A stretch of DNA of 43,811 nt, taken from contig JAAURJ010000023.1 in assembly GCA_012032285.1 (NCBI GenBank), positions 1-43,811 on the forward strand, given 5' to 3'. The notes under the pieces are model-generated. The model saw only the letters and a program-made list of their open reading frames with translations. It was not told where the DNA came from and did no database searches. A program made the position numbers and the translations under genes. Shown piece by piece: positions 22,959 through 32,350 of the stretch. The stretch's first letter is position 1. Each line of letters opens with the position of its first letter. The stretch is from Sphingomonadales bacterium. Its GTDB lineage: Bacteria; Pseudomonadota; Alphaproteobacteria; Sphingomonadales; Sphingomonadaceae.

Positions 22959-25166
22959 ATGACCCTAGCCTATACAATCTCGTCATCCATACTGCTTGGC
23001 CCCAATGCCATGGGCAGCACAGGAAGCACCCCGAAGGCCCGCATTGCGCGGCGCCTTCTACCCCTGGCCGCAATCATGCTGGCCTTACCTGCGGGCGCCG
23101 TTTTGGCGGCGCCCGCCTTTGCTATGCAAGCCGCCGATATATCCGACGATACAGGTCCGCAAAGCGGCACATTGATGCTGATGCACAAAGATGGCAGCAG
23201 CGCAGTGCCCGCCGTTCAGCTTGGCACCGATATGGATGTTACCGTCACCGGCAATATCGCCCGCGTTCGCGTGACACAGGCGTTCCGCAATGTCTCCGCC
23301 GATTGGATGGAGGCGACCTATCTATACCCCCTGCCCGAAGATGCCGCCGTGGACAGTTTGAAAATGACCGTCGGTAACCGGGTCATCATTGGCAAGATTA
23401 AGAAACGCGAAGAGGCGCGGGAAATTTATGAAGAAGCAATGGCCGAAGGTAAAAAGGCCGGGTTGGTGGAGCAGCTACGCCCCAATATGTTTACCAACAG
23501 CGTTGCCAATATTGGCCCCGGCGAAACCGTGCTGATTGTCATTGAATATCAAATGCCGCTGCGACAGCTCGACGGCACATTCTCTTTGCGCCTGCCGCTT
23601 GTGGTCGCGCCGCGCTATGTCCCGCCGAGCAGCATCACCGGACCTGCTGCGCTTGATGATGCCAAAGCCATTGTTTCAGCGCCGCTGGTTGATCCCAAGC
23701 GGGGCAGTAAAACCAACCCGGTGTCGATCTCTGTGCATTTGGACCCCGGTTTTGTCCCTGCCAATCTGGACAGCGCCTATCATAAGGTCAACATTGACGG
23801 CAAAGGCTCAAAACGCACCGTCAAACTGGCGCAGGGGCAGGTTCCGGCGGACAAGGATTTTGAACTTAGCTGGCGCTCTGCGACCGCCGACCCGGCGCTT
23901 AGCCTGTATAAGCAGCAATTTGACGGCAGCTATTATGTCATGGCGTCGTTGACGCCGCCTGCGATCGATGCTGGCAGCGGTAAAAACAGTTTCATCCCCC
24001 CGCGCGAGATGGTTTTCGTGATCGACAATAGCGGTTCCATGAGCGGCACGTCGATGGATGAGGCGAAAAAAAGCCTGATCCATGCGCTTAGCACTTTGCG
24101 CCCGCAGGACCATTTTAACATCATCCGTTTCGACGATACATTGACGCAGCTTTTTGACGCCAGCGTGCCCGCCAGCGCAGATAGGATTGTGGAGGCGAAA
24201 GCCTATACCGAAACGCTGGAAGCCAATGGCGGCACCGAAATGCTCCCTGCTTTGATCGCAGCGTTAAAGGATGATGGCGTGACGGACCGCGCGGCCACTT
24301 TGCGTCAGGTGATTTTCTTGACCGACGGGTCAATTTCCAATGAAGCCGAAATGCTGACAGCTATCGGTGCCGATAAAGGCAATAGCCGGGTATTCATGGT
24401 CGGCATTGGCAGCGCGCCCAATGGCTATTTGATGAGCCGCATGGCAACCATGGGCCGGGGCATATATACCAATATCGGCGACGCGGCGGAGGTGACCGCG
24501 AAAATGACAAAGCTGCTCGATATGCTGTCGCGTCCCGCCATGCAGGATTTGAAAGTGAGCATCGCCGGAAACAGTTTCGACCTGACGCCGTCCACCCTGC
24601 CCGATCTTTATGCGGGGGAACCGCTGGTCTTGCTCGGCCGGTCGGACCGGTTGGAAGGCCAGGTGACGGTCAGCGGCCATATCGGCAAGGTAAATTGGAC
24701 CCGCACTGTCGATCTATCCTCTGCCTCCGAAAGCCCTGCTGTGGCCAAGCTTTGGGCCCGCCGCCGGATTGACGACATTGAGGCCGACAGCCTGCTGGGC
24801 AAGATTGAATATGAAGCAGGTGAGGCACAGATTGCCGAGCTGGGTCTGCGCTATTCGCTGGTGACGAGCCAGACTAGTCTAGTGGCGGTGGAGGAGGCGC
24901 GCAGCCGTCCAGAAGGGCAGCCGCTGCGCGAAGAGGATTTGCCGATTAACCTGCCCGACGGATGGGATTTTGATGCCCTTTTGGGCGGGGAAACCGCCGC
25001 CGCCGCCATCGCCAATGAAGCGCATTTGGCGCAGCTGCGCACCGATAAGAAATTTCAGCTTCCGCAAACCGCAACCAATTATGCGCTGCGCCTGCTGCTG
25101 GGATTATTCGCCTTTGGACTGGGCCTGATTGGCCTCACATTATCACGCCGTAAAAAGGAAGTTTGA
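22959..25166 (+). CDS. VIT/vWA-domain sortase-target protein (marine proteobacterial sortase target type)
   Basis: 735 residues. After a long N-region with signal sequence (RRLLPLAAIMLALPAGAVLA) comes a VIT domain (RVRVTQAFRNVS, EATYLYPLPEDAAVDSL, REEAREIYEEAMAEGKKAGL). A von Willebrand A domain follows with an intact MIDAS: DNSGSMSG from D356 and TDGS with D456. The C-terminus is a sorting signal: LPQTA at 701-705, a hydrophobic helix and the basic tail SRRKKEV. This matches the protein family always encoded next to a class GN sortase in proteobacteria. It should be exported, then cleaved or anchored by the sortase encoded one base downstream. GAGG lies eight bases before the ATG. Its biological role is not established. 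Confidence 0.9.
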   Translation: MTLAYTISSSILLGPNAMGSTGSTPKARIARRLLPLAAIMLALPAGAVLAAPAFAMQAADISDDTGPQSGTLMLMHKDGSSAVPAVQLGTDMDVTVTGNIARVRVTQAFRNVSADWMEATYLYPLPEDAAVDSLKMTVGNRVIIGKIKKREEAREIYEEAMAEGKKAGLVEQLRPNMFTNSVANIGPGETVLIVIEYQMPLRQLDGTFSLRLPLVVAPRYVPPSSITGPAALDDAKAIVSAPLVDPKRGSKTNPVSISVHLDPGFVPANLDSAYHKVNIDGKGSKRTVKLAQGQVPADKDFELSWRSATADPALSLYKQQFDGSYYVMASLTPPAIDAGSGKNSFIPPREMVFVIDNSGSMSGTSMDEAKKSLIHALSTLRPQDHFNIIRFDDTLTQLFDASVPASADRIVEAKAYTETLEANGGTEMLPALIAALKDDGVTDRAATLRQVIFLTDGSISNEAEMLTAIGADKGNSRVFMVGIGSAPNGYLMSRMATMGRGIYTNIGDAAEVTAKMTKLLDMLSRPAMQDLKVSIAGNSFDLTPSTLPDLYAGEPLVLLGRSDRLEGQVTVSGHIGKVNWTRTVDLSSASESPAVAKLWARRRIDDIEADSLLGKIEYEAGEAQIAELGLRYSLVTSQTSLVAVEEARSRPEGQPLREEDLPINLPDGWDFDALLGGETAAAAIANEAHLAQLRTDKKFQLPQTATNYALRLLLGLFAFGLGLIGLTLSRRKKEV

Positions 25167-25167
25167 G

Positions 25168-25782
25168 ATGAAAATAACGATCCGCACCATCACCTTTGCC
25201 GCCTCTATCGCGCTTTGCACCACCGGCCTTGCGGTGGCAGCCAGCGGGGCCGCTGTCCCGATCAAAGCAAAAATGGCGCAGGCGCTGCTCGAAAACGCCT
25301 ATGCCAAAAGCGTGCGCAGCGGCGAGCCGCAAAAGCCGTGGCCCGGCGCCGATATTGCGCCTGTTGGTAAAATTAGCCTGCCCCGTCTTGGCGTATCGGA
25401 AATCATCCTTGATTCCGGGAGCAATGAGGCAATGCGGGCCGGGCCGACACTGGTGCCGGGCAGCGCCGAAATTGGCGCTCCCGGCACAAGCGTGATTGCC
25501 GCGCACCGCGATACGCATTTCGCTTTCCTGAAAGAAGTGCAGGTCGGCGATATTTTTGAGGTCGCCGGGCGTGATGGGATGAAGATGCCTTACCGCGTGA
25601 CATCAATGAAGGTGGTTCATGCCGACCGCTTTACCGTGGAAACCGGGATGACGCAGAATGAACTGGCGCTTTCGACCTGCTATCCCTTTGGTTCGGTGCG
25701 CGGCGGAAAGCAACGCTATGTGGTGCGTGCCGTGCTCGACGCATCCCATATGGCCGAAGCAGCAGAGCAGGTTACAGAGTAA
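25168..25782 (+). CDS. Class GN sortase (proteobacterial type)
   Basis: 204 residues, starting one base after the stop of its target gene (TGAGATG), so tightly coupled. An N-terminal signal or anchor helix (MKITIRTITFAASIALCTTG) is followed by the sortase barrel. The catalytic triad is visible: H113 in VIAAHRDTHF, C171 in LSTCYPFG and R183 in GKQRYVVRA. Sortases cleave LPxT-type signals and transfer the acyl product to an amine. The nucleophile accepted in Gram-negative hosts is unknown. Substrate in this genome is almost surely the LPQTA protein encoded directly upstream. Confidence 0.9.
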   Translation: MKITIRTITFAASIALCTTGLAVAASGAAVPIKAKMAQALLENAYAKSVRSGEPQKPWPGADIAPVGKISLPRLGVSEIILDSGSNEAMRAGPTLVPGSAEIGAPGTSVIAAHRDTHFAFLKEVQVGDIFEVAGRDGMKMPYRVTSMKVVHADRFTVETGMTQNELALSTCYPFGSVRGGKQRYVVRAVLDASHMAEAAEQVTE

Positions 25783-25800
25783 ATCCCGCTTGCAATTGAC

Positions 25801-25820
25801 GTTTAATCGCGCAATTAAAC
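25801..25820. promoter_or_regulatory. Operator-like palindrome, site 1 (GTTTAATC-GCGC-AATTAAAC)
   Basis: A 20-bp inverted repeat directly after a TTGACG hexamer (25796-25801 overlap) and 20 bases before the acyl-CoA dehydrogenase start. It matches the sites at 31106 and 35983. TetR-family operators often have this length and symmetry, and a TetR gene lies at 34094. Confidence 0.6.
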
Positions 25821-25839
25821 GGGCGAGAGGAGTCGCCCG

Positions 25840-27066
25840 ATGAGCGAAACTGCGACCAAGCCCAGCCAGCAGGAACTGGCCGATTTTGAAGCGCAATGCG
25901 ATGCATGGTTTGCGGATAATGTCGTGCGCGACCCCGGTTTCATGCTGCCGCTGACCTTTATGGAGGTATCCACCGACCAGCAATTTGATTTCCTGCGCGG
26001 CTGGCAGCGCAAAGTATATGAAGCAGGCTATTTCGGGATGAGCTGGCCCGAAAAATATGGCGGGCGGGGAATGCATCCCGCCTATCAGCGGATCGTTACG
26101 CGGATCATGAAAAGCCATGACGCGCCGATCATGATTAACGCCATAGCCAATGGCTGGACCGGACCGCTGCTGCTCGATATTGGCCGCGAAGAGGATAAGC
26201 GCCGCTTCATCAAACCGATGCTCAGCGCAGAGGAAATCTGGTGTCAGGGTTTTAGCGAACCGGAACATGGCAGCGATCTTGGCAGCGCCCAGACAAAAGC
26301 GGTGCGCGACGGTGATGAATATGTGATCAACGGTTCCAAAATCTGGACGTCGCTTGGTGACCGGGCTGATTATATGATCTTGCTCGCCCGCACAAGTAAC
26401 GAAGAGGGGCAAAGCAAATATGCCGGGCTATCCTTCTTTCTCGCGCCGATGAAAATCACCGGTGTGGAGACAAGGCGGCTGAAAAAACTAACCGGCGAAT
26501 ATGGCTTTACCCAATGCTTTTTTACCGACGCACGCATCCCTGCCAGCGGCCTGATGGGTGAAGAGGGGCAGGGCTGGAATATTGCGATGAAAACATTGGA
26601 ATATGAACGCGGAGCAAAGGTCAATCCGGTTGGCGGCTATTTCGTTAAAGAAATGGACGTGATGCGCGTTGTAGATCTGGCCAGCGAAGCCAGACGGGGC
26701 GGAAAGCCGGTGCTGGATGATCCCGTCATCCGCGACCGGCTGGTGGATTATATGATCGATATACAGGCGCTGAACCTTAACAATCAGCGCCGCCGCATGG
26801 CCCCGCTCAATCAGGACAAACCCATGGGCCTGGCGCTGATGAACAAGCTGGCCCGAACCGAGCTGGTGCGCGAGTTGACCGAATTTTCGTTACAGTTTCA
26901 AGGAACAAGGGCGGGCTATTATGTCGGTGACGAAGCGGCGCAGGATGATGGTTATTGGCACCGCGCCTATTTGAACAGCTTCAGCGCCACCATTGGCGGC
27001 GGCACCAGCGAAATACAACGCAATATCATCGGCGAGCACGTGCTGGGTCTGCCCAAGACGCGCTGA
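25840..27066 (+). CDS. Acyl-CoA dehydrogenase
   Basis: 408 residues. WCQGFSEPEHGSDLGSAQTKA and INGSKIWTSLGDRADYM are the substrate and FAD-contact segments of the family, and GGGTSEIQRNIIGEHVLGL is the conserved C-terminal signature. The enzyme should introduce the alpha,beta double bond into a CoA thioester and pass electrons to ETF. An AGAGGAG site precedes the ATG. It opens the plus-strand catabolic unit (dehydrogenase, hydratase, ligase) and has an operator-like palindrome just upstream. The substrate class (branched, cyclic or aromatic side-chain acids are common for this subfamily) cannot be settled. Confidence 0.9.
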   Translation: MSETATKPSQQELADFEAQCDAWFADNVVRDPGFMLPLTFMEVSTDQQFDFLRGWQRKVYEAGYFGMSWPEKYGGRGMHPAYQRIVTRIMKSHDAPIMINAIANGWTGPLLLDIGREEDKRRFIKPMLSAEEIWCQGFSEPEHGSDLGSAQTKAVRDGDEYVINGSKIWTSLGDRADYMILLARTSNEEGQSKYAGLSFFLAPMKITGVETRRLKKLTGEYGFTQCFFTDARIPASGLMGEEGQGWNIAMKTLEYERGAKVNPVGGYFVKEMDVMRVVDLASEARRGGKPVLDDPVIRDRLVDYMIDIQALNLNNQRRRMAPLNQDKPMGLALMNKLARTELVRELTEFSLQFQGTRAGYYVGDEAAQDDGYWHRAYLNSFSATIGGGTSEIQRNIIGEHVLGLPKTR

Positions 27067-27092
27067 TCCCTTCCATCAACAGGAGTAGTATT

Positions 27093-27851
27093 TTGAGTGA
27101 AGTTTTAACCCAGAAACAGGACAGCGTCCTTGTCATCACCATCAATCGGCCAGAGGCAAAAAATGCGGTTAACCGTGCCGTGGCAGAGGGCATTGCGGCG
27201 GCGATGGAGGAGCTGGATAGTGACAAGGCTTTGAATGCCGGGATTATCGCTGGCGCGGGCGGTACATTTTGTTCGGGCATGGATTTGAAAGCTTTTTTGC
27301 AAGGTGAATTTCCGGTGGTTGCGGGCAAGGGCTTTGCCGGTTTTGTCGAAGCCCCGCCTGCCAAGCCGCTGATCGGGGCGGTCGATGGCTATGCGCTTGC
27401 CGGCGGCATGGAAATTGCCACCGCCTGTGACCTTCTGGTCGCCAATAAAGACGCTAAATTCGGCATACCAGAAGTGAAGCGATCATTGGTGGCGGCGGGC
27501 GGCGGGCTATTGTCCTTGCCCGCGATCATGGGCAAAAGAATGGCGATGGAGTTAGCGCTCACCGGCGATTTTTTCTCAGCACAGAGGGCTTATGAGGTCG
27601 GATTTGTCAACCGCGTGACCGATGGCGCTGCGATTGATGCTGCGCTCGAACTCGCCGCCAGCGTTGCGGCGGGCGGCCCGCTGGCGTTGATTGCAACCAA
27701 GCGTATCTTGAACGAACGCGGCGATTGGACGCGCGAAGAAATGTGGAAAAAACAGGCCGAAATCGCAATGCCGGTGATGATGTCGAAAGACAGCAAAGAG
27801 GGTGCACGCGCCTTTGCCGAAAAACGCAAACCCGTCTGGCAGGGCGAATAG
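27093..27851 (+). CDS. Enoyl-CoA hydratase/isomerase, first copy
   Basis: About 252 residues of crotonase fold. VITINRPEAKNAVNRAVAEG is the N-terminal signature, AGAGGTFCSGMDLKAF the first oxyanion-hole loop, and GYALAGGMEIATACDLLVA the second. TTG 27093 is the start: AGGAG lies seven bases upstream and the longer frame from 26955 overlaps the dehydrogenase gene. It should hydrate or isomerise an enoyl-CoA made by the preceding dehydrogenase. Intergenic distance to that gene is 26 bases and to the ligase gene 22 bases, so an operon is likely. Confidence 0.88.
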   Translation: MSEVLTQKQDSVLVITINRPEAKNAVNRAVAEGIAAAMEELDSDKALNAGIIAGAGGTFCSGMDLKAFLQGEFPVVAGKGFAGFVEAPPAKPLIGAVDGYALAGGMEIATACDLLVANKDAKFGIPEVKRSLVAAGGGLLSLPAIMGKRMAMELALTGDFFSAQRAYEVGFVNRVTDGAAIDAALELAASVAAGGPLALIATKRILNERGDWTREEMWKKQAEIAMPVMMSKDSKEGARAFAEKRKPVWQGE

Positions 27852-27873
27852 AACGCCATAAAAGGAGAGGCCC

Positions 27874-29387
27874 ATGCACCCCTTTGTCCATGCAAAGAAT
27901 AAACCGGATCATCCCGCCATTATCATGGGCGGATCGGGTCAGGTTATCAGCTATGATGCGCTTAACCGCGGATCAAACCGCTTCGCGCAATTTCTACGCA
28001 GCCAAGGCCTGCAGATAGGCGACACTATTGCGCTGTGCCTTGATAATTGCCCCGAATATTTCGAACTCGTCTGGGGCGCACATCGTGCTGGTCTGTTCTA
28101 TGTTGCGGTTAGCAGCCGGCTGACGGCGGCGGAGGTGGATTATATCATTGCCGACAGCGGTGCGAAAATGATTATCGCTTCGGCTTCCTTGGGCGCAATG
28201 CTCGATGCTTTGAAAAACGGGGCACAGCGCTATGCTCTGGGCGATCATCCGGGATGGCCGCCGCTTGCCGCCGCGCTCGCCGATATGCCCGATACGCCGA
28301 TTGCCGATGAACGCGCGGGCACCGATATGCTCTACAGCTCCGGCACCACCGGACAACCCAAAGGGGTGCGTGTGCCGCTGCCCGAAAATCCGGCACTCGA
28401 TGGCCCCAATTTATTGGTATCGCTTGCCATGGGCGCCTTTGGATTTACCGAAGGTTGCACCTATTTGTCGCCCGCGCCGCTTTATCATGCCGCGCCGCTA
28501 CGCTGGTGATGGTGGTGCACAAATTGGGCGGTACCGTCATTGTGATGGAAAAATTTGATCCCGAAATGGCGTTGGCGCTGATCGAAAAATACCATGTGGA
28601 TGTCAGCCAATGGGTGCCGACGCATTTTGTAAGAATGCTAAAACTGCCCGAAGAGGTGCGGGCGAAATATGATGTTTCGTCGCTCAAATCCGCTGTCCAT
28701 GCCGCTGCGCCCTGTCCGGTGCCGATTAAGGAGGCAATGATCAAATGGTGGGGGCCGGTGCTAAAGGAATATTATGCCGGCACCGAAGGCAATGGATTCA
28801 CCTATATCAGCAGCGAGGATTGGCTGACACATAAGGGTTCAGTCGGCCGGGCGCTGCTCGGCAAGACCCGGATATGCGACGATGCGGGCGATGAAGTCCC
28901 GCCGCGCACCGAAGGCGCAGTGTTTTTTGAAGGCGGCAATGCTTTCAGCTATCATAACGACCCCGAAAAAACCGCAAAGGCGGCGAACAAACATGGCTGG
29001 ACCTCACTCGGCGATGTTGGCTGGGTGGATGAAGAAGGGTTTCTGTACCTGACCGACCGGAAAAGCTTCATGATTATTTCAGGCGGGGTGAATATCTATC
29101 CGCAGGAGATTGAAAACCTGCTGGTCACCCATCCAAAAGTCGCCGATGCCGCAGTTATCGGTGCGCCTGATGAGGAAATGGGTGAACGGGTGGTCGCCGT
29201 GGTTCAGCCGCTTGATAACATTGGGGCGGAGGATGATCTGCGCGACGAGCTATATGCCTTTATGCGCCAATCGCTATCGGGGGTGAAAGTGCCGCGGCAG
29301 ATTGATTTTCGTGCAGAGCTGCCGCGTCATCCCACGGGCAAATTATATAAACGCCACCTGCGCGACGAATATTGGGCAAAACAATAG
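27874..29387 (+). CDS. Acyl-CoA synthetase (AMP-binding), one frameshift
   Basis: Repaired length about 504 residues. The first frame contains DMLYSSGTTGQPKGVRVPLP, the P-loop of adenylating enzymes, and runs to LYHAAPLRW before a stop at 28507-28509. The next frame continues MVVHKLGGTVIVMEKFDPE, YYAGTEGNGFTY, GDVGWVDEEGFLYLTDRKSF and the catalytic lysine region PTGKLYKRHL. Adding one base near 28505 (for example TGG to TGGG) restores one protein with family-like spacing. It activates a carboxylic acid to its CoA ester using ATP. AGGAGAG precedes the ATG. It is the third gene of the acyl-CoA dehydrogenase operon. Confidence 0.82.
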
Positions 29388-29532
29388 ACGGGCGTATAAA
29401 GGAAAGGACAACTATCCTGAATATGCAAGCGTGATTTGTCTGAGGATTGAGAACATAGCCCCTTAAAATAACCGCGACAAAACCTATATCAGCAGCAAGG
29501 GCGAATATACGAAGATTCCAAGGAGAGAAGAG

Positions 29533-30960
29533 ATGGCGGCGCAATATAAAAATTTGATCAATGGTGAAATGACCAGCAACGCGGCTTGGATGGATGTCGT
29601 CAATCCGGCAAATGAACAGGTGATTGGCCAAGTGCCGGCCTGCGGAGAGGCGGAATTAAATGCGGCCGTTTCTGCCGCCCGTGCGGCTTTCAAAACATGG
29701 TCGAAAACCCCGATTGAGGATCGCCGCGCAGTGGTTCAGAAAATCAGCGCGATCATCAAGGAAAATAGCGACGAGCTGATGCGCTTGCTCACCAGCGAGC
29801 AGGGCAAGCCCCATGCGCAGGCAACAGGCGAGGTGATTGGCGCGTCGATGATGGCGGGCGCACAATCGACGCTGACACTGGAAGATGAGATTAACGAAGA
29901 TAGCGATACCCGGTTGTCGCGCACTCGCCGCGTCCCGGTCGGTGTGGTTGCGGGTATTGTGCCATGGAATTTCCCGGTGATGATGGCGGTGCAGAAAATC
30001 GTGCCTGCTTTATTGTCGGGTTGCACCATCGTGTTGAAACCTTCACCCTTTACCCCGCTTACCACATTGCGGCTGGCCGAACTGATCAAGGATGTCGCGC
30101 CAGCGGGCGTTATCAATATCATCACCGGAGAGGACAGCCTTGGCCCGCTCATGACCGCGCATCCCGATATTGACAAAGTGACCTTCACCGGATCGACCGC
30201 AACGGGCAAGAAAATCATGGAAGGTGCCTCGAAAGACCTAAAGCGTATCACGCTGGAACTGGGCGGCAATGACGCTTCGATTGTCCTGCCCGATGCCAAT
30301 GTTGAAAAAGTCGCCGAACAGCTTTTCTGGTCCAGCTTCACCAATGCCGGGCAAATCTGCGTCGCGGCAAAGCGCATTTATATTCATGAAGATATTTATG
30401 ATGAACTGTCCGCCGCCATTGCCGCCTATGCTCGCCATGTGAAGGTTGGTGATGGCAGCGAGCAAGGCACCGCTGTAGGCCCGATACAGAATAAGAAACA
30501 ATTTGACCGTGTATGCGAGCTGATCCAGGACGCCAAGGATAATGGCTATAAATTTTTGGTCGGCGGTGATGTCGATCCCACAGGCAGCGGCTATTATGTT
30601 CCGATCACCATCCTGGATAACCCGCCCGAAGATGCGCGGATTGTGGCCGAGGAGCAATTTGGCCCTGTTATGCCATTGATGAAATTTTCCACCGAGGAAG
30701 AGGTCATTGCCCGCGCCAATGCGTCCGAATATGGGCTGGCAGGTGCGGTATGGACGGCCAATCCCGATAAGGGCGTGGAAATTGCCGAGCAGTTGGAAAC
30801 CGGCACCGTGTGGGTGAATGAATTCCTGCACCTTTCGCCCTTCGCTCCCTTTGGCGGGCATAAACAATCGGGCTTTGGCGCAGAATATGGCAAGGAAGGC
30901 TTGCTTGAATTCACCTATCCGCAGGTCATTACAGTGAAAAAGGATAATGTCCCGGCTTGA
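29533..30960 (+). CDS. Aldehyde dehydrogenase (NAD(P)+-dependent)
   Basis: 475 residues with full family length. PWNFPVMMAVQKIVPAL forms the cofactor site, FTGSTATGKKIM the Rossmann turn, LELGGNDA carries the general-base Glu, and NAGQICVAAKRIY the catalytic Cys. AAGGAGAG lies upstream of the ATG. It should oxidise an aldehyde to the acid that the neighbouring acyl-CoA synthetase then activates, feeding beta-oxidation. The 145-base gap before it shows no clear operator, so it may be read through from the upstream genes. Confidence 0.92.
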   Translation: MAAQYKNLINGEMTSNAAWMDVVNPANEQVIGQVPACGEAELNAAVSAARAAFKTWSKTPIEDRRAVVQKISAIIKENSDELMRLLTSEQGKPHAQATGEVIGASMMAGAQSTLTLEDEINEDSDTRLSRTRRVPVGVVAGIVPWNFPVMMAVQKIVPALLSGCTIVLKPSPFTPLTTLRLAELIKDVAPAGVINIITGEDSLGPLMTAHPDIDKVTFTGSTATGKKIMEGASKDLKRITLELGGNDASIVLPDANVEKVAEQLFWSSFTNAGQICVAAKRIYIHEDIYDELSAAIAAYARHVKVGDGSEQGTAVGPIQNKKQFDRVCELIQDAKDNGYKFLVGGDVDPTGSGYYVPITILDNPPEDARIVAEEQFGPVMPLMKFSTEEEVIARANASEYGLAGAVWTANPDKGVEIAEQLETGTVWVNEFLHLSPFAPFGGHKQSGFGAEYGKEGLLEFTYPQVITVKKDNVPA

Positions 30961-31105
30961 TGCCATGGCCCTGAACGGGACGAGCCATCCGGGCCAGAGC
31001 CATCTTCGCTGCGCTTGTCGCTGGCGGATAGTTGTTTAGAATATCGGGCACATGATGGGGTCGGAAAGACCTGATAAACTAGCAGTTGACGTTTACGTCA
31101 GCCGG

Positions 31106-31125
31106 GTTTAATCAAACGATTAAAT
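31106..31125. promoter_or_regulatory. Operator-like palindrome, site 2 (GTTTAATC-AAAC-GATTAAAT)
   Basis: Seven-base arms TTTAATC/GATTAAA with a 4-base centre, 33 bases before the thiolase ATG. A TTGACG hexamer (31086-31091) and a second small inverted repeat TGACGT-TT-ACGTCA (31087-31100) lie just upstream. This is the best-conserved member of the three-site family. Confidence 0.65.
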
Positions 31126-31158
31126 TATCCGAATCCATTATGAAGGGAGCCTGTAAAA

Positions 31159-32328
31159 ATGGCCGATGCTTATATTGTAGATGCTGTGCGTACCGCGGGC
31201 GGTCGCCGCGGCGGGCGGTTTGCCGCTATTCACCCGGTTGATCTTGGTGCCGCGACATTGGACGCGATTGCAGCGCGCAACGATTTTGATCCTTCTGCGA
31301 TCGAAGATGTGATCACCGGCTGCGTCATGCAGGGCGGAGAGCAAACCATGGATGTCGGCCGCAATGCCGTTTTGGCCTCCAAATTGCCTGACAGCATTCC
31401 CGCTGTCACCATCGACCGGCAATGCGGTTCATCGCAACAGGCGATGCAATTTGCCGCACAGGGTGTGATGAGCGGCACGCAGGATATTGTCGTCGCGCAC
31501 GGTATTGAAAGCATGACCCGTGTGCCCATGGGTTCAACAGCGATGCTTTATATGAAAGAGGGGCTTGGCAATTATAAAAGCCCGCGTCTGGAGGCGGCCT
31601 ATCCGAAGGTGATGTTCAGCCAGTTTGTGGGCGCGGAAATGATTGTCAAAAAATATGGCTTCACCCGCGATGATCTGGACAGCTATGCACTGGAATCGCA
31701 CAAAAGGGCGGCGGCAGCGGCAGCGGCAGGCGCTTTTGACAATGAAATCATCCCGATCGAAATCGAAACCGCCGATGGCAAGGAATGGCATAAGGTGGAC
31801 GAAGGCATCCGTTTTGATGCCACCATGGAAAGCATTAGCAGCGTCAAATTGCTGCAAGAAGGCGGTGCGATTTCCGCCGCCAATGCCAGCCAGATTTGCG
31901 ATGGCTCCTCGGCGGTTCTAATTGTATCGGAGAAGGCTTTGAAGGATCACGGTCTGACGCCAAGGGCGCGGATCGTGAATTTGACGGTAACCGCTGGTGA
32001 TCCGGTGATTATGCTGGAAGAACCACTTTTTGCAACCGACCGCGCCTTGCGGCGTGCGGGCATGACTATCGGTGATATTGACCTTTATGAGGTGAATGAA
32101 GCCTTTGCGCCGGTGCCGCTTGCCTGGATGAAGCATACAGGTGGCGTGCATGACCGGTTGAATGTCCATGGCGGCGCGATTGCTCTTGGTCATCCGCTGG
32201 GTGCATCGGGCACTAAATTGATGGCAACATTGCTCAATGCGCTGGAAACACGCGGCGGTAAATATGGCTTGCAAACCATGTGCGAGGGCGGTGGTCAGGC
32301 CAATGTCACCATCATAGAGCGCGTATAA
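31159..32328 (+). CDS. Thiolase (acetyl-CoA acyltransferase)
   Basis: 389 residues. The nucleophile is C89 in IDRQCGSSQQAMQFAA, the second catalytic pair is H345 in GHPLGASG and C375 in MCEGGGQANV. The N-terminal AYIVDAVRTAGG is typical of degradative thiolases. It should cleave a 3-ketoacyl-CoA with CoA. GGGAG lies upstream of the ATG and the gene heads a unit with the SDR (22 bases later), enoyl-CoA hydratase and TetR genes. Operator-like site 2 sits in its promoter region. Confidence 0.92.
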   Translation: MADAYIVDAVRTAGGRRGGRFAAIHPVDLGAATLDAIAARNDFDPSAIEDVITGCVMQGGEQTMDVGRNAVLASKLPDSIPAVTIDRQCGSSQQAMQFAAQGVMSGTQDIVVAHGIESMTRVPMGSTAMLYMKEGLGNYKSPRLEAAYPKVMFSQFVGAEMIVKKYGFTRDDLDSYALESHKRAAAAAAAGAFDNEIIPIEIETADGKEWHKVDEGIRFDATMESISSVKLLQEGGAISAANASQICDGSSAVLIVSEKALKDHGLTPRARIVNLTVTAGDPVIMLEEPLFATDRALRRAGMTIGDIDLYEVNEAFAPVPLAWMKHTGGVHDRLNVHGGAIALGHPLGASGTKLMATLLNALETRGGKYGLQTMCEGGGQANVTIIERV

Positions 32329-32350
32329 CTTTCTATAGGACAAGAAGAAA

